NCBI RefSeq assembly: GCF_003206615.1
Contig: NZ_PZJW01000010.1
Span: forward strand, 139,009 to 203,008
DNA length: 64,000 bases
Direction: 5' to 3'
Source of the DNA: Salinicola acroporae
GTDB taxonomy: Bacteria; Pseudomonadota; Gammaproteobacteria; Pseudomonadales; Halomonadaceae
Part shown: positions 27,474 to 37,622 of the stretch, in pieces
How the letters are laid out: each line of letters opens with the position of its first letter
Position numbering within the stretch: the first letter of the stretch is position 1
The notes under the pieces: generated by a model
Told to the model about the DNA's origin: nothing
Database searches by the model: none
Seen by the model: the letters and a program-made list of their open reading frames with translations, nothing else
Translations under genes and position numbers: made by a program

Positions 27474-28669
27474 GCCGAGCGCTGGCTCCCTGTCATGGCG
27501 GAGGGGGTGTCGGTGAGTTCGGCGACGGCAGCGCCATCGTCGGTTCCGGTGGCGCGAATGACAGCACCGCCCAAGCAGACTTCGCCATCGTAGAGCACCA
27601 GCGACTGGCCTGGCGTGACCGCTCGCTGTGGGGTATCGAACCGAACCTCGAGCTCGCCGTCGGCCAGCAGCGTCACTTCGCAGGGAACGTCGTGCTGGCG
27701 ATAGCGGGTCTTGGCGCTCAGGCGCGGCGCCTTGGGGGGTGTCCCCGCGATCCAGGCTGCCGGCTCGCAGTAGGCGACATCGCTGTAGAGCAAAGGGTGT
27801 TCGCCCTGAACGACCACGAGGACGTTGCGCTCGAGATCCTTGGCGGCCACGAACCACGGATCCTCACTGTGGTTCTTCAGGCCGCCGATTCCCAGGCCGC
27901 GTCGCTGGCCCAGGGTGTAGTACATCAGCCCCATGTGTTCGCCGATCAGGTCACCTTCAGGTGTTTCGATACGCCCGGGCTGAGCGGGGAGATACTGCTT
28001 GAGGAAGTCGCTGAACCGCCGCTCACCGATGAAGCAGATGCCGGTGGAGTCCTTCTTGCTCGCGGTCGCCAGACCGTGGCGCTCCGCCAGGGCTCGCACC
28101 TGCGGCTTCTCCAGCTCGCCGACGGGAAACAGTGTCCTCTCGATGGCGGCACCGGGAACCGCGTGCAGGAAATAGCTCTGGTCCTTGTTGCCATCCAACC
28201 CCTTGAGCAACCGAGCCCGACCGTTGTCGTCGAGCCCTCTTCGCACATAGTGGCCAGTCGCGATCAAGTCGGCGCCGAGCATCTCGGCGTAGTCGAGAAA
28301 GACTTTGAACTTGATCTCGCGGTTGCACAGGATATCCGGGTTGGGCGTGCGCCCAGCCTGGTACTCGGCAAGGAAGTGTTCGAAGACATTGTCCCAGTAC
28401 TCGGCGGCGAAGTTGGCCGTGTGCAGCTTGATCCCGAGAGTCTCGCAGACCGCCTCGGCGTCTGCCAGGTCCGCCATGGCGGTGCAGTACTCGGTGCCGT
28501 CGTCCTCGTCCCAGTTCTTCATGAACAGGCCCTCGACGTGGTAGCCCTGCTCTCGCAGCAGCAGCGCGGTCACGGAAGAGTCGACGCCGCCCGACATGCC
28601 GACGATGACTTTCCGGGGGGCTTCGCTGGGTGAGTGCGCGGTATCGCTGATTGCGCTGGCTGTGGTCAT
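27470..28669 (-). CDS. mnmA: tRNA-specific 2-thiouridylase
   Basis: MnmA makes the 2-thio group of wobble uridine 34 in Glu, Gln and Lys tRNAs, using sulfur relayed by the Tus proteins. The 399-residue protein has the PP-loop [10 protein letters not shown] at 24-33, the catalytic cysteines in [12 protein letters not shown] and [10 protein letters not shown], and the family HYVRRG and QRRGLGIGG segments. The N-terminus has about 20 extra residues rich in Ser and Ala ahead of the PP-loop. It is the first gene of an mnmA-hflD unit. Confidence 0.96.
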   Translation of the reverse strand: MTTASAISDTAHSPSEAPRKVIVGMSGGVDSSVTALLLREQGYHVEGLFMKNWDEDDGTEYCTAMADLADAEAVCETLGIKLHTANFAAEYWDNVFEHFLAEYQAGRTPNPDILCNREIKFKVFLDYAEMLGADLIATGHYVRRGLDDNGRARLLKGLDGNKDQSYFLHAVPGAAIERTLFPVGELEKPQVRALAERHGLATASKKDSTGICFIGERRFSDFLKQYLPAQPGRIETPEGDLIGEHMGLMYYTLGQRRGLGIGGLKNHSEDPWFVAAKDLERNVLVVVQGEHPLLYSDVAYCEPAAWIAGTPPKAPRLSAKTRYRQHDVPCEVTLLADGELEVRFDTPQRAVTPGQSLVLYDGEVCLGGAVIRATGTDDGAAVAELTDTPSAMTGSQRSA

Positions 28670-28877
28670 GACGATTTCCGGGGCAGGTGAGGGCGGGTCG
28701 TGAGACCCTGCGCGCCAGTGGCGGTGCCCGGCGAGCGTGCAGGGATCGAATCAACGACCGACTCGAATGAGCGGCCCGCGATTATAGCCGAAAGCGGGGG
28801 ATCGCATCGAGCCCATCGACAATTTCCCAGGGGCTGGGCGTGTAACGACAGAAGGCGAGGCCGAGTTCGACTCCCGG

Positions 28878-29327
28878 TCAGCGCTCGCGAATGACATCGA
28901 GCGGGTAGCGGCGACCGTCGCGTGTGTCGCGCAGCCGCTGCATCACGACCGGGCTCCGCAGCCGGTGGCTGCGGTCGAGATCGTCGATCTCGTCGAAGGT
29001 AAGCCAATGGGTGCCGATGATGCCTTTGTCCAGCGCATTGCCCAGATGGGCCAGTGGCAGGCTGAGAAACGCATGGCTGTGGAAGGTGAGGCCATCCGAC
29101 GTCTGGTGGACGTAGAGTCCCAGGTAGTCGGTGATGGCGACCTGCCAGGCCGACTCTTCGCGCACTTCCCGCTCGGCGGCCGCGATCAGGCGCTCACCCC
29201 GTTCCAGGTGGCCGGCAGGCTGGTTGAACAGGCTGAACGGGCCGCCGCGATCCTCCTCCACCATCAGGTAACGACCTGCTCGCTCCACCACCACGGCAAC
29301 GGTCACGCGAGGCGTCCAACGGTTCAT
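28878..29327 (-). CDS. nudJ: NUDIX hydrolase NudJ
   Basis: The 149-residue protein has a Nudix box GHLERGERLIAAAEREVREESAW at about 40-62. The usual Gly near the end of the box is Ala here, but the metal-binding REVREE glutamates remain. The surrounding PFSLFNQPAG and YLGLYVHQTSDG are NudJ-like. E. coli NudJ removes phosphate from thiamine pyrophosphate precursors and nucleoside triphosphates. It lies upstream of mnmA on the same strand, with a 208-base gap in which no gene is seen. Confidence 0.9.
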   Translation of the reverse strand: MNRWTPRVTVAVVVERAGRYLMVEEDRGGPFSLFNQPAGHLERGERLIAAAEREVREESAWQVAITDYLGLYVHQTSDGLTFHSHAFLSLPLAHLGNALDKGIIGTHWLTFDEIDDLDRSHRLRSPVVMQRLRDTRDGRRYPLDVIRER

Positions 29328-29463
29328 GTCATCATTCTCCCGACTCGATGCTCTGCCCTCGACATCCGGCCGTGGGACTCCAGCCGATCATACCCGGTCC
29401 ACGCCAATTCGAAAGCCCGCTATCGGAATTGGCGGGCCGGACGTCTGCCTGCTTCGCGATGAT

Positions 29464-30066
29464 TCAGCGCTTGCGAGGGGAGTTCGAGCGCCGGCTCGTG
29501 TCGCGCCCAGACGAATGCCGCGGGACGTTCATCGTCTCGCTGCGCCAGTGGCCCGGCGGCAGGTCGCCGAGGCGCCACGGTCCGATGCCGACGCGGATCA
29601 GCCGCAGGGTCGGATGACCCACGTGTGCGGTCATCCTGCGTACCTGGCGGTTGCGTCCTTCGCGCAGTTCTATCTCCAGCCAGGTCGTCGGCACCGAGGG
29701 CCGGTAGCGTACGGGAGGATCGCGGGGTGGCGGCTCCGGTGGCGCCAGCCGTCTGACCTTGGCCGGGCGAGTCGGTCCGTCCTTCAGGATGATTCCCTCG
29801 CGAAGCGCCTTCAGGGCGCTCGGGTCCGGCTCGCCTTCCACCTGAACCCAGTACTGCTTGGGCAGCTTGTGCCGGGGATCGCTGATGCGGTGGATCAGGG
29901 TGCCATCATCGGTCAGCAGTAGCAGCCCCTCCGAGTCGTAATCGAGACGACCGGCGGGGTAGACACCGGGCACGTCGAGGCAATCGGCCAGCGTTCGCCG
30001 CCCATGAGCGTCGGTGAATTGGCAGAGCACGTTGTAGGGCTTGTGCAGGAGATAGATTCGACTCAT
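29464..30066 (-). CDS. rluE: 23S rRNA pseudouridine synthase RluE
   Basis: The 200-residue member of the RsuA/RluE family has the catalytic Asp in [19 protein letters not shown] and the [19 protein letters not shown] motif. It lacks the N-terminal S4 domain, as RluE does, and starts directly with [16 protein letters not shown]. RluE makes pseudouridine 2457 in 23S rRNA. The C-terminal tail is basic ([15 protein letters not shown]). The start at 30066 was chosen because it begins the conserved LLHKPYNV; an upstream extension of 20 residues is possible. Confidence 0.92.
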   Translation of the reverse strand: MSRIYLLHKPYNVLCQFTDAHGRRTLADCLDVPGVYPAGRLDYDSEGLLLLTDDGTLIHRISDPRHKLPKQYWVQVEGEPDPSALKALREGIILKDGPTRPAKVRRLAPPEPPPRDPPVRYRPSVPTTWLEIELREGRNRQVRRMTAHVGHPTLRLIRVGIGPWRLGDLPPGHWRSETMNVPRHSSGRDTSRRSNSPRKR

Positions 30067-30345
30067 GGCGCGCCGCCCCTGGTCGTCCTGGACGGCTTCC
30101 GTGGCGCTCCCGGGGCGTCGCCCCATGGCGGGCGGCGGCGATCAAGACTATTTTCAGGGAAGGCTTGCATACCGGCTCCATCGGCCGCATCTTCAAGGAA
30201 CTTCGGGTCTTCAACGGTATCCAATACCTCACCGAGTCCCGGCTTGCCGTATCTGAGCCGATGCATCCAGGGATTCATCCTTACTATGTCAGAGATCTCA
30301 AACAGAGTGTCGCCTTACCTTGCCAGGGAGCCGGCCCGTACGGGT

Positions 30346-30675
30346 ATGACGCGTCCTCCCGACCCTGATCACGACGAGCAGGGTGATGTTGCCGAACAGG
30401 TGTCGGATCCGCAACTGGCGCCGCCGCCGATGTACAAGGTCGTGCTGTACAACGATGACTACACCCCAATGGAGTTCGTCGTCGAGGTGCTGCAACGATT
30501 CTTCGCCATGGACAGCGAGAAGGCGGTCCAGATCATGCTGGCCGTCCACACCCAGGGGAAGGCGACCTGCGGCATCTTCACCCGTGACGTGGCGGAGACC
30601 AAGTGCCACCTCGTCAATGAATATGCGAAAGAGTGCGAGCATCCTCTCATGTGCGACGTGGATGCCGCAGAATAG
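30346..30675 (+). CDS. clpS: ClpS adaptor
   Basis: ClpS binds N-degron substrates (Leu, Phe, Trp, Tyr first residues) and hands them to ClpAP. The 109-residue protein has the core [20 protein letters not shown], the [21 protein letters not shown] segment with the binding-pocket residues, and ends [11 protein letters not shown]. The start is uncertain: ATG 30346 gives the usual length, while ATG 30286 gives a 129-residue form. Neither has a strong ribosome site. clpA follows 112 bases downstream. Confidence 0.93.
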   Translation: MTRPPDPDHDEQGDVAEQVSDPQLAPPPMYKVVLYNDDYTPMEFVVEVLQRFFAMDSEKAVQIMLAVHTQGKATCGIFTRDVAETKCHLVNEYAKECEHPLMCDVDAAE

Positions 30676-30787
30676 ATGGCGGACACACATCGTCGACGCT
30701 TTTGTCTTCGAAGACTTGCGAAACCGCTGTTTGTGCCCGATTGTGAAAGTGCCGACCGACGCCCTCAGTGGCTAAAAGGGGACTGCC

Positions 30788-33052
30788 ATGTTGAGTAAAG
30801 AACTTGAACTCACCCTGAACACGGCCTTCACCGTGGCGCGTTCCAAGCGACACGAGTTCATGACCGTGGAGCACTTGCTGCTGGCGCTTCTCGATAATGC
30901 CTCGGCAGCCGACGTGCTGAATGCCTGTGGGGCGAATCTGGAAAAGCTTCGTGCCGATCTGCAGGATTTCATCAATTCCACGACACCGTTGATTCCCGAG
31001 GAGCAGGAAGACCGGGAAACGCAGCCCACGCTGGGCTTCCAGCGCGTGCTGCAGCGCGCGGTCTTTCATGTGCAATCCTCCGGCAAGAGTGAGGTGACCG
31101 GCGCCAATGTGCTGGTGGCGATCTTCTCCGAGCAGGAGAGTCAGGCGGTCTACTTCCTCAAGCAGCAGAGTGTGGCACGGGTGGATGCGGTCAATTACAT
31201 CGCCCATGGCATCTCCAAGGTCGCTGGTCACGGCCAGGCCCAGCAGCCCTCCCAGGAATCCGAGGAGGGTGAGGAGGCCGCCGGTGAAAACGGGCAGAGC
31301 CCGCTTTCCAATTACGCGACCAATCTCAACGACCAGGCCCGACTGGGCAAGATCGACCCGCTGATCGGTCGTGACCACGAGCTCGAGCGCGTGGTGCAGA
31401 TTCTGGCCCGTCGACGAAAGAACAACCCGCTGCTGGTGGGCGAGGCCGGCGTTGGCAAGACCGCGATTGCCGAGGGCCTGGCCAAGCGAATCGTCGAGGA
31501 GGACGTGCCGGACGTGATCGCCGATGCCGTGGTCTACTCGCTGGACATGGGCGCGCTGCTGGCGGGCACGAAGTACCGTGGCGATTTCGAGAAGCGCTTG
31601 AAAGGACTGCTGGCCGAGTTGCGCAAGCAGGACAATTCGATCCTATTCATCGATGAGATTCACACGGTCATCGGTGCCGGCGCGGCATCGGGCGGGGTCA
31701 TGGATGCCTCCAACCTGCTCAAGCCGCTGCTCTCCTCTGGCGAGTTGCGCTGCATCGGCTCGACCACGTTTCAGGAGTTCCGTGGCATCTTCGAGAAGGA
31801 TCGAGCGCTGGCTCGTCGTTTCCAGAAGGTCGATGTGCCGGAGCCGACTGTCGAGGACACCATCCGCATCCTCAAGGGGCTGCGAGGTCGTTTCGAAGAG
31901 CATCACCAGTTGAAGTACACCGATGGCGCGCTGGAAAGTGCAGCCCGCCTGGCCGATCGCTATATCAATGATCGTCACCTGCCGGACAAGGCGATCGACG
32001 TGATCGACGAGGCCGGCGCGCACCAGCGCCTGCTACCTCCGGAAGCGCGGATCGCCACCATCGATGTCGATCAGGTCGAAGCGGTGGTGGCTTCCATTGC
32101 GCGCATCCCGCCGAAGAGCGTTTCGACTTCGGACCGCAAGCTGCTCTCGAACCTGGAGCGCGACCTGAAGATGCTGGTGTTCGGTCAGGACGAGGCGATC
32201 ACCAGTCTGTCGGCGGCGATCAAGCTGTCTCGTGCCGGTCTCAAGTCGCCGGACAAGCCGGTGGGTAGCTTCCTGTTCGCCGGCCCGACCGGCGTCGGCA
32301 AGACCGAGGTCGCTCGGCAGCTGTCGCATCTGATGGGGATCGAGCTGGTACGCTTCGACATGTCGGAGTACATGGAGCGCCACACGGTATCGCGGCTGAT
32401 CGGGGCGCCCCCGGGCTACGTCGGTTACGACCAGGGCGGCCTGCTGACCGAGGCGATCACCAAGCAGCCACACTGCGTACTGCTGCTCGACGAGATCGAG
32501 AAGGCGCATCCGGAAGTCTTCAACCTGCTGCTGCAGGTCATGGACCATGGTCGCTTGACCGACAACAACGGCCGTGAGGCGGACTTCCGGCATGTGATCG
32601 TCATCATGACGTCCAACGCCGGCGCCGAACAGATCTCTCGTCGCTCGATCGGCTTCCAGACCCAGGACCACTCGACCGATGGCATGGAAGTGATTCGCCG
32701 GACCTTCACGCCGGAGTTCCGCAATCGCCTGGACGGGATCATTCAGTTCCACGGTCTCGAGCCATCCATTGTCCGCAACGTCGTCGACAAGTTCCTGGTC
32801 GAGCTCCAGGCTCAACTCGACGAGAAACGGGTGCAGCTCGATGTCGATGACGACGCCCGCGTCTGGCTGGCCGAGAAAGGGTACGATCCCGAAATGGGGG
32901 CGCGTCCGATGGCCAGGGTCATCCAGGAGAAGCTCAAGAAGCCACTGGCCGAGATGATCCTGTTCGGCGACCTGGCCGAGAACGGCGGCATCGTCCACGT
33001 AAGGGTCGACAACGACGAGTTGCAGCTCGAGACCGAAGCCGAGCTGGCCTAG
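30788..33052 (+). CDS. clpA: ATP-dependent Clp protease ATPase subunit ClpA
   Basis: ClpA is the hexameric unfoldase of ClpAP. The 754-residue protein has two N-terminal repeats at about 1-145, then AAA module 1 with Walker [10 protein letters not shown] and Walker B FIDEIH. AAA module 2 has GPTGVGKTE and [11 protein letters not shown]. The ClpP-docking IGF-type loop reads SIGF near 620. AAAAGGGGA before the ATG serves as ribosome site. It follows clpS and ends in a terminator before the converging infA. Confidence 0.97.
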   Translation: MLSKELELTLNTAFTVARSKRHEFMTVEHLLLALLDNASAADVLNACGANLEKLRADLQDFINSTTPLIPEEQEDRETQPTLGFQRVLQRAVFHVQSSGKSEVTGANVLVAIFSEQESQAVYFLKQQSVARVDAVNYIAHGISKVAGHGQAQQPSQESEEGEEAAGENGQSPLSNYATNLNDQARLGKIDPLIGRDHELERVVQILARRRKNNPLLVGEAGVGKTAIAEGLAKRIVEEDVPDVIADAVVYSLDMGALLAGTKYRGDFEKRLKGLLAELRKQDNSILFIDEIHTVIGAGAASGGVMDASNLLKPLLSSGELRCIGSTTFQEFRGIFEKDRALARRFQKVDVPEPTVEDTIRILKGLRGRFEEHHQLKYTDGALESAARLADRYINDRHLPDKAIDVIDEAGAHQRLLPPEARIATIDVDQVEAVVASIARIPPKSVSTSDRKLLSNLERDLKMLVFGQDEAITSLSAAIKLSRAGLKSPDKPVGSFLFAGPTGVGKTEVARQLSHLMGIELVRFDMSEYMERHTVSRLIGAPPGYVGYDQGGLLTEAITKQPHCVLLLDEIEKAHPEVFNLLLQVMDHGRLTDNNGREADFRHVIVIMTSNAGAEQISRRSIGFQTQDHSTDGMEVIRRTFTPEFRNRLDGIIQFHGLEPSIVRNVVDKFLVELQAQLDEKRVQLDVDDDARVWLAEKGYDPEMGARPMARVIQEKLKKPLAEMILFGDLAENGGIVHVRVDNDELQLETEAELA

Positions 33053-33072
33053 ACCGGTCGCGGCAGCACGAC

Positions 33073-33107
33073 AACGCCTCGCCATGGCAACATGGCGAGG
33101 CGTTTTT
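33073..33107 (+). terminator. Terminator of clpA
   Basis: Arms 33073-33086 and 33091-33104 form a perfect 14-bp stem with a GCAA loop, overlapping a TTTTT run at 33103-33107. Confidence 0.9.
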
Positions 33108-33214
33108 GGATTCGTATCATCTGTGATTGCCCGCCTGACGAAGATGAGGTGCCAGGGCTTTTCCTGAGGGCGGGAAGCCGGTCGGGGAGGGCGGAGCCGA
33201 GACAGGCTCGCGAA

Positions 33215-33433
33215 TTAGCGAGAGCGGTAGACGATACGCCCTTTGGAGAGGTCGTAGGGAGTCAGCTCGACCTTGACCTTGTCGCCGGTCAGGATGCGGA
33301 TGTAGTTCTTGCGCATCTTGCCGGAGATGTGGGCAGTCACGACGTGGCCATTCTCCAGTTCAACGCGGAACATGGTGTTGGGAAGCGTGTCGACGACGAC
33401 GCCCTCCATTTCGATATGATCTTCTCGTGCCAT
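33215..33433 (-). CDS. infA: Translation initiation factor IF-1
   Basis: The 72-residue S1/OB-fold protein starts [19 protein letters not shown] and ends KGRIVYRSR, the standard IF-1 sequence and length. IF-1 binds the A site of the 30S subunit during initiation. It lies alone on the minus strand, converging with clpA, and has its own promoter about 160 bases upstream. This position next to clpA and aat is common in gammaproteobacteria. Confidence 0.98.
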   Translation of the reverse strand: MAREDHIEMEGVVVDTLPNTMFRVELENGHVVTAHISGKMRKNYIRILTGDKVKVELTPYDLSKGRIVYRSR

Positions 33434-33592
33434 ATAGGCGATCCCTCTTGAACGTGTTGAGAACGGGGCTTGGTTTGAGGGCCTGACATGGCGCCTCGCG
33501 GTTGGCTATCGACGCGGAATGCCGCGAAAGGCACGGGTGCCATTCACGTCATCATCTAACCAGCCCGCCCTTGGGCCTCTGAAGTGCGCGAT

Positions 33593-33621
33593 ATTATGGG
33601 CTATCTCGCCGGGGAAGGCAA
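33593..33621 (-). promoter_or_regulatory. Sigma-70 type promoter of infA
   Basis: On the minus strand TTGCCT (33616-33621) and CATAAT (33593-33598) are separated by 17 bases. They match consensus at four and five of six positions. The leader of infA would be about 150 bases; I see no gene in the 357-base gap between infA and bpt. Confidence 0.6.
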
Positions 33622-33790
33622 AAATCCGTCGTAAATCGAATGGAACCCGGCTCATGGCCGAGCACCGAAAGCCGGGCCTGAGGTATGGAAACTCTCGAAC
33701 CGGCGAATCGTCTCGCCACCGCCTGGCACTGCCGAGACGGGTCGCAGCGCTAAATGCAGGAACCTGGCGCAATAGGGTTCATCGGCGTCA

Positions 33791-34546
33791 TTACAGCGCC
33801 TTGGCCGGGACCATGCGCTGCCAGCGCCCCCCGTTGAGGTACTCCAGTGGTTGATAATCCTGCTTGTAGCGCATTTTCTGGCAGGCACGTATCCAGTAGC
33901 CGAGATAGAGATAGGGTAGCCGGCGCTCACGCGCCAGCTCGATCTGGCTGAGTATGGCGAAGCCGCCGAGCGAGCGTCGCTCGAAGATCGGATCGGGGTC
34001 GAAGAACGTATAGATTGCAGAGAGACCGTGACCTAGGCAGTCGGTGGCGGCCACTGCCATCAGATGATCGCCCAGTCGGAATTCCAGCAATTTGGCAAAA
34101 GAGTGGGCCTGGGTCAGAAACATCCGGTACTGCTCGCGGCTGGGGGGGAACATATCGCCGTCCGCGTGTCGGGCGCGAATGTATCGGGCATATAACGAGT
34201 AGTGTTGCTCGTCGAATACCGTCGGGCGCAAATGCGTGGTGAGATCCCGGTTGCGGTTGATCAGTTTGCGCTGGGTTCGGCTGGGGGTGAAATCCTCGAC
34301 CGGAATTCTAACGGAAGTGCAGGCGCTGCAGGCCTCGCAGTGGGGACGATAGAGATTGCTGCCACTACGCCGGAAGCCCAGCAGGGTGAGAGCGTCGTAA
34401 ACCTCCGGCGCGACCGTTTCCTCGGGGTCGAGAAAGAGCGTCGTCGCCTCCCTTCCCTTTAGGTAGCTGCAGGGATGGGGCACTGTCAGGAAGAAACGAA
34501 GATCGCGTGCCTGACGTTGCGGGTTGTTCGCATTGTCGCTGCTCAC
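33791..34546 (-). CDS. bpt: Leucyl-tRNA-dependent aspartate/glutamate transferase (Bpt)
   Basis: Bpt adds leucine from Leu-tRNA to proteins that begin with Asp or Glu, making them ClpS/ClpAP substrates. The 251-residue protein has the family N-terminal cysteine cluster [17 protein letters not shown] and the GNAT-like core with [27 protein letters not shown] and PLEYL. Its ATG overlaps the aat stop by 4 bases (ATGA). The two transferases are therefore coupled and supply the substrates read by the nearby clpS-clpA pair. Confidence 0.95.
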   Translation of the reverse strand: MSSDNANNPQRQARDLRFFLTVPHPCSYLKGREATTLFLDPEETVAPEVYDALTLLGFRRSGSNLYRPHCEACSACTSVRIPVEDFTPSRTQRKLINRNRDLTTHLRPTVFDEQHYSLYARYIRARHADGDMFPPSREQYRMFLTQAHSFAKLLEFRLGDHLMAVAATDCLGHGLSAIYTFFDPDPIFERRSLGGFAILSQIELARERRLPYLYLGYWIRACQKMRYKQDYQPLEYLNGGRWQRMVPAKAL

Positions 34547-35235
34547 GGTGGCTCCGTTGGCCAGAGATCGGCCGGGTTGGGTAAGTTGGCGTTGTCCTCA
34601 AGATAGTCGATGAACGTCTCCCGGGCGATGTCTCTGGCACCCATGCTGGCCAGATGGGGCGTGTGCATCTGGCAGTCGATCAAGGCGAAATCGTGATATC
34701 GGAGTCGCTGCGCCAGATGGACCAGGGCGACTTTCGAGGCGTCGGGGACGCGGCTGAACATCGACTCCCCGAAGAATATGCGGCCGATCGATAGGCCGTA
34801 GAGACCGCCCACCAGCGTTTCGGCCTGCCAGACCTCGACGCTGTGTGCGTGTCCCAATCGGTGAAGCTCGAGATAGGCCTGTCGCATGGCGTCGTCGATC
34901 CAGGTCCCCTCCGCGTCCGCACGAGTTTCGGCGCAGGCCGTGATGACGCGCTCGAAGGCGTGATCGAACGTTACCACGAAGCCGCCGTTGCGGAGCCGCT
35001 TGTCCAGGCTTCTGCGGACACGTATCTCCTCGGGGAAGAGCACCATGCGTGGATCGGGGGACCACCACAGGATCGGCTGGCCCTCGGCATACCACGGGAA
35101 GATGCCGCGGCGGTAGGCGCTCAGTAGCCACTCCGGTGTCAGCGCGCCCCCGGCGGCCAGCAAGCCATCCGGTTCATCCAGTGCGTGGGAGACCGGCGGG
35201 AAGGCGACGAGATGAGGTGGTAGCCAGGGCAGCAT
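34543..35235 (-). CDS. aat: Leucyl/phenylalanyl-tRNA-protein transferase
   Basis: Aat adds Leu or Phe to proteins with N-terminal Lys or Arg. The 230-residue protein begins [27 protein letters not shown] and holds the conserved [20 protein letters not shown] and [20 protein letters not shown] chose the ATG at 35235 because the family begins there; 29 more codons upstream are open but not conserved. It is divergent from the chemoreceptor gene, with 142 bases between starts. Confidence 0.95.
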   Translation of the reverse strand: MLPWLPPHLVAFPPVSHALDEPDGLLAAGGALTPEWLLSAYRRGIFPWYAEGQPILWWSPDPRMVLFPEEIRVRRSLDKRLRNGGFVVTFDHAFERVITACAETRADAEGTWIDDAMRQAYLELHRLGHAHSVEVWQAETLVGGLYGLSIGRIFFGESMFSRVPDASKVALVHLAQRLRYHDFALIDCQMHTPHLASMGARDIARETFIDYLEDNANLPNPADLWPTEPP

Positions 35236-35318
35236 GCAGAGGACCCGATAGGAAAGCGATCCACAGCATAGCAAACACCGGAAGCGTGATTCCTGGCATA
35301 CCTTTGCCGAAAGGGGCA

Positions 35319-35346
35319 TCAAGAATAGTCACACTATTGCCGATAG
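35319..35346 (+). promoter_or_regulatory. Sigma-28 (FliA) type promoter of the chemoreceptor gene
   Basis: TCAAG at 35319-35323 and GCCGATAG at 35339-35346 match the motility sigma consensus (TAAAG or TCAAG, then GCCGATAA). The gap is 15 bases, one longer than in the E. coli consensus. The predicted start lies about 25 bases before the ATG at 35378. A chemoreceptor gene is a typical target. Confidence 0.6.
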
Positions 35347-35377
35347 ATTCTCGACTCCTCAAATTGTGGAAAGAATC

Positions 35378-37411
35378 ATGGCTGCACTCCGACAACGTCT
35401 TCGTCATGCCAGCATCGGCACCAAGTTGGCCATCATTGTCGCCTTGTTGCAGGTTGCCGTGCTCATGGGGTTGGCTTTCGCCATGGCCCAGGCGAGTACG
35501 TCGCAACTGCGCGAGGCCACGACTCGCGAGTTGAAAACCCAGCAGGACTCGGTTTCCGCCATGCTGTCGCTGTTCGATTACAGCCTTCAGCAGCAGGCTG
35601 ACCGGTTCCTGAGTATCTTTTCGGACCAGTACGCCGGGCGATTCGCGCTGAGCCCGGACCAGCAGGTCGAGGTCTCCGGGCGCCAGACACCGACGCTCAG
35701 GGATGGGCTCGAGGTGCTCAACGACAATACGTGGAAGCTCGATCGCTTCAGCGAGCAGACCGGCACGCCGGCGACGATCTTCGCCCGCGACGGTGATGAC
35801 TTCGTGCGCATCTCCACCTCTCTCAAGGACGAAAACGGCAAGAGGGCGATGGGAACGCTGCTCAACCGGGAATCCAAGAGCTACGCCAAGCTGATGGCGA
35901 ACGAATCCTATATCGGACTCGCCAAGCTTTTCGGTATCCCCTATATCACCAAGTACCAGCCGATACAGGATGGTGACGGCAAGGTGGTCGGTGCGCTGTT
36001 CGTGGGAGTCGATATCAGCGCCGAGATGACCCAGGTCCAGAATCGTATCCGCGAGATGGGGATTGGCAGTGGTGGCTACACCATGCTGATCTCCGCCGCC
36101 GGGGATCAGAAAGGGGAGGTCATCGCGGGTGGGCCATTCGAAGGGCAGAACCTGTTGAATTCCGCAGACGCCGATGCCTTCGCGCCACTGTTCGCCCAGG
36201 AATCCGGCGAGATCAGTTATGTCGCCGGCAGCGGCGACAATCGCTTGGCGCTCTACTCCCGCTATCCCGATTGGCAATGGATCATCGCCGGCTCGGTGTC
36301 GGTCGACGAGATCGAAGCCGGTGTCATCGCCGCCCGCGACCGCTTCCTGCTGATCGCGCTGGTGCTGGCGGCGGCGTTGAGCCTGGCGCTCTACTGGATC
36401 GCCAAGCAGCTGGTCACGAAGCCGATGAATCGTGCCGTCGGCCTGGCCCAGGCGCTGGCAGAAGGGGATCTGTCGCAGCGAATCGAGACGCGTCGCCGCG
36501 ACGAGATCGGCCAACTGGTCGGCGCCATGAACGGCATCGGCGATGGCCTCGAGCGGATAGTGGGGCAGGTGCGTCATGCGGTCGTGGAGACCGAGAACCA
36601 TACGCAGGAACTGGCCTCGGGGAATGCCGAACTCTCCTCGCGCACCGAGTCCCAGGCAGCGAGCCTCGAGCAGACAGCCGCCAGCACCGAAGAGATCAAC
36701 GCGACCGTGCGCCAGAACACGCAGCGGGCGCAGGAGAGTGACGAGCAGACCCGGCAGACCGTGTTGGCCGCGGGCGAGGCCCAGAACACCGTCGAAGCCA
36801 CGTCCGAAGCCATGCAGCGCATCGTCGGGATGGCAAAGCAGATCTCCGAGGTGGTCGGCGTGATCGACGGCATCGCCTTTCAGACCAACCTGCTCGCGCT
36901 GAACGCCTCCGTCGAGGCCGCCAGGGCCGGCGAGCATGGCAGGGGCTTTGCCGTGGTCGCGCAGGAGGTCCGTGGTTTGGCCGAGCGCTGTTCGACCTCG
37001 GCGCAGGAGATCAAGGCGTTGATCGGGCGAACTGTCGACGAGGTCGACAACGGCAATCTGCGGGCCGCGGAGGCTGGGCAGCGGGTGTCGGAGATCGTGT
37101 CGCAGGTCGAGCGCATCAGCACGCTGATCTCGGAAATTCGCCTGGCGTCCGAAGAGCAGTCCCACGGCATCGAGCAGATCAACCTGGCGATTGCACAGAT
37201 CGACGAGACCACCCAGAGCAATGCGGCGCTGGTTCGTCAGTCCAGCGCTTCGACCCAGCAGTTGAACGATCAGAGCCGGCGGCTGGCGGAGACGGTCTCG
37301 GTATTCCGGCTGCGTGACGGTTCGGCCCTCGATCGGCAGCAGGCGGCCCTGGCCTCTCCCGCGGCCAGTCTGACCCGACATAGCTCGACTGAGGAGCCGC
37401 TACCGGCTTGA
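35378..37411 (+). CDS. Methyl-accepting chemotaxis protein with a periplasmic Cache domain
   Basis: The 677-residue chemoreceptor has a first membrane helix at about 16-38, a periplasmic sensor of about 270 residues, a second helix at about 320-343, a HAMP domain and a long signalling hairpin. The sensor resembles a Cache_3-Cache_2 module ([20 protein letters not shown]). The signalling tip is [41 protein letters not shown], with Ser in place of the more usual Ala in LNAAVEAA. There is no NWETF-type CheR tether at the C-terminus (EEPLPA). The ligand is unknown. I chose the ATG at 35378; a GTG at 35366 is an alternative. Confidence 0.92.
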   Translation: MAALRQRLRHASIGTKLAIIVALLQVAVLMGLAFAMAQASTSQLREATTRELKTQQDSVSAMLSLFDYSLQQQADRFLSIFSDQYAGRFALSPDQQVEVSGRQTPTLRDGLEVLNDNTWKLDRFSEQTGTPATIFARDGDDFVRISTSLKDENGKRAMGTLLNRESKSYAKLMANESYIGLAKLFGIPYITKYQPIQDGDGKVVGALFVGVDISAEMTQVQNRIREMGIGSGGYTMLISAAGDQKGEVIAGGPFEGQNLLNSADADAFAPLFAQESGEISYVAGSGDNRLALYSRYPDWQWIIAGSVSVDEIEAGVIAARDRFLLIALVLAAALSLALYWIAKQLVTKPMNRAVGLAQALAEGDLSQRIETRRRDEIGQLVGAMNGIGDGLERIVGQVRHAVVETENHTQELASGNAELSSRTESQAASLEQTAASTEEINATVRQNTQRAQESDEQTRQTVLAAGEAQNTVEATSEAMQRIVGMAKQISEVVGVIDGIAFQTNLLALNASVEAARAGEHGRGFAVVAQEVRGLAERCSTSAQEIKALIGRTVDEVDNGNLRAAEAGQRVSEIVSQVERISTLISEIRLASEEQSHGIEQINLAIAQIDETTQSNAALVRQSSASTQQLNDQSRRLAETVSVFRLRDGSALDRQQAALASPAASLTRHSSTEEPLPA

Positions 37412-37622
37412 TTCGGCACCGCCGATTCGGTCGATACTCGACGCAACCCGCGCCCCCTGTGATGTCGGCGCGGGCCCCGGTATGATGGCGGGTTGAAAAC
37501 ACCGGGCCCGTCTTGGGGCCGGTCATTGATCGCCAATGCCGCGAGCGGAATGGAATGCCGCCAGCGGCGTGGCAGTTGACTGCGCTACGCCACGCCATAC
37601 CGGGCGCGAGGGGGTTGATCAT

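Noticed and set aside
27474-27857. N-terminal extension of hflD
   Set aside because: The extra 128 codons lie inside mnmA and read as Arg-rich filler. The ATG at 27473, with an ATGA overlap, gives the normal HflD length.
35174-37381. A 735-codon minus-strand frame antisense to the chemoreceptor
   Set aside because: Same cause as for gdhB: GC-rich third positions remove stop codons. The chemoreceptor on the plus strand is clear from its tip sequence and promoter.
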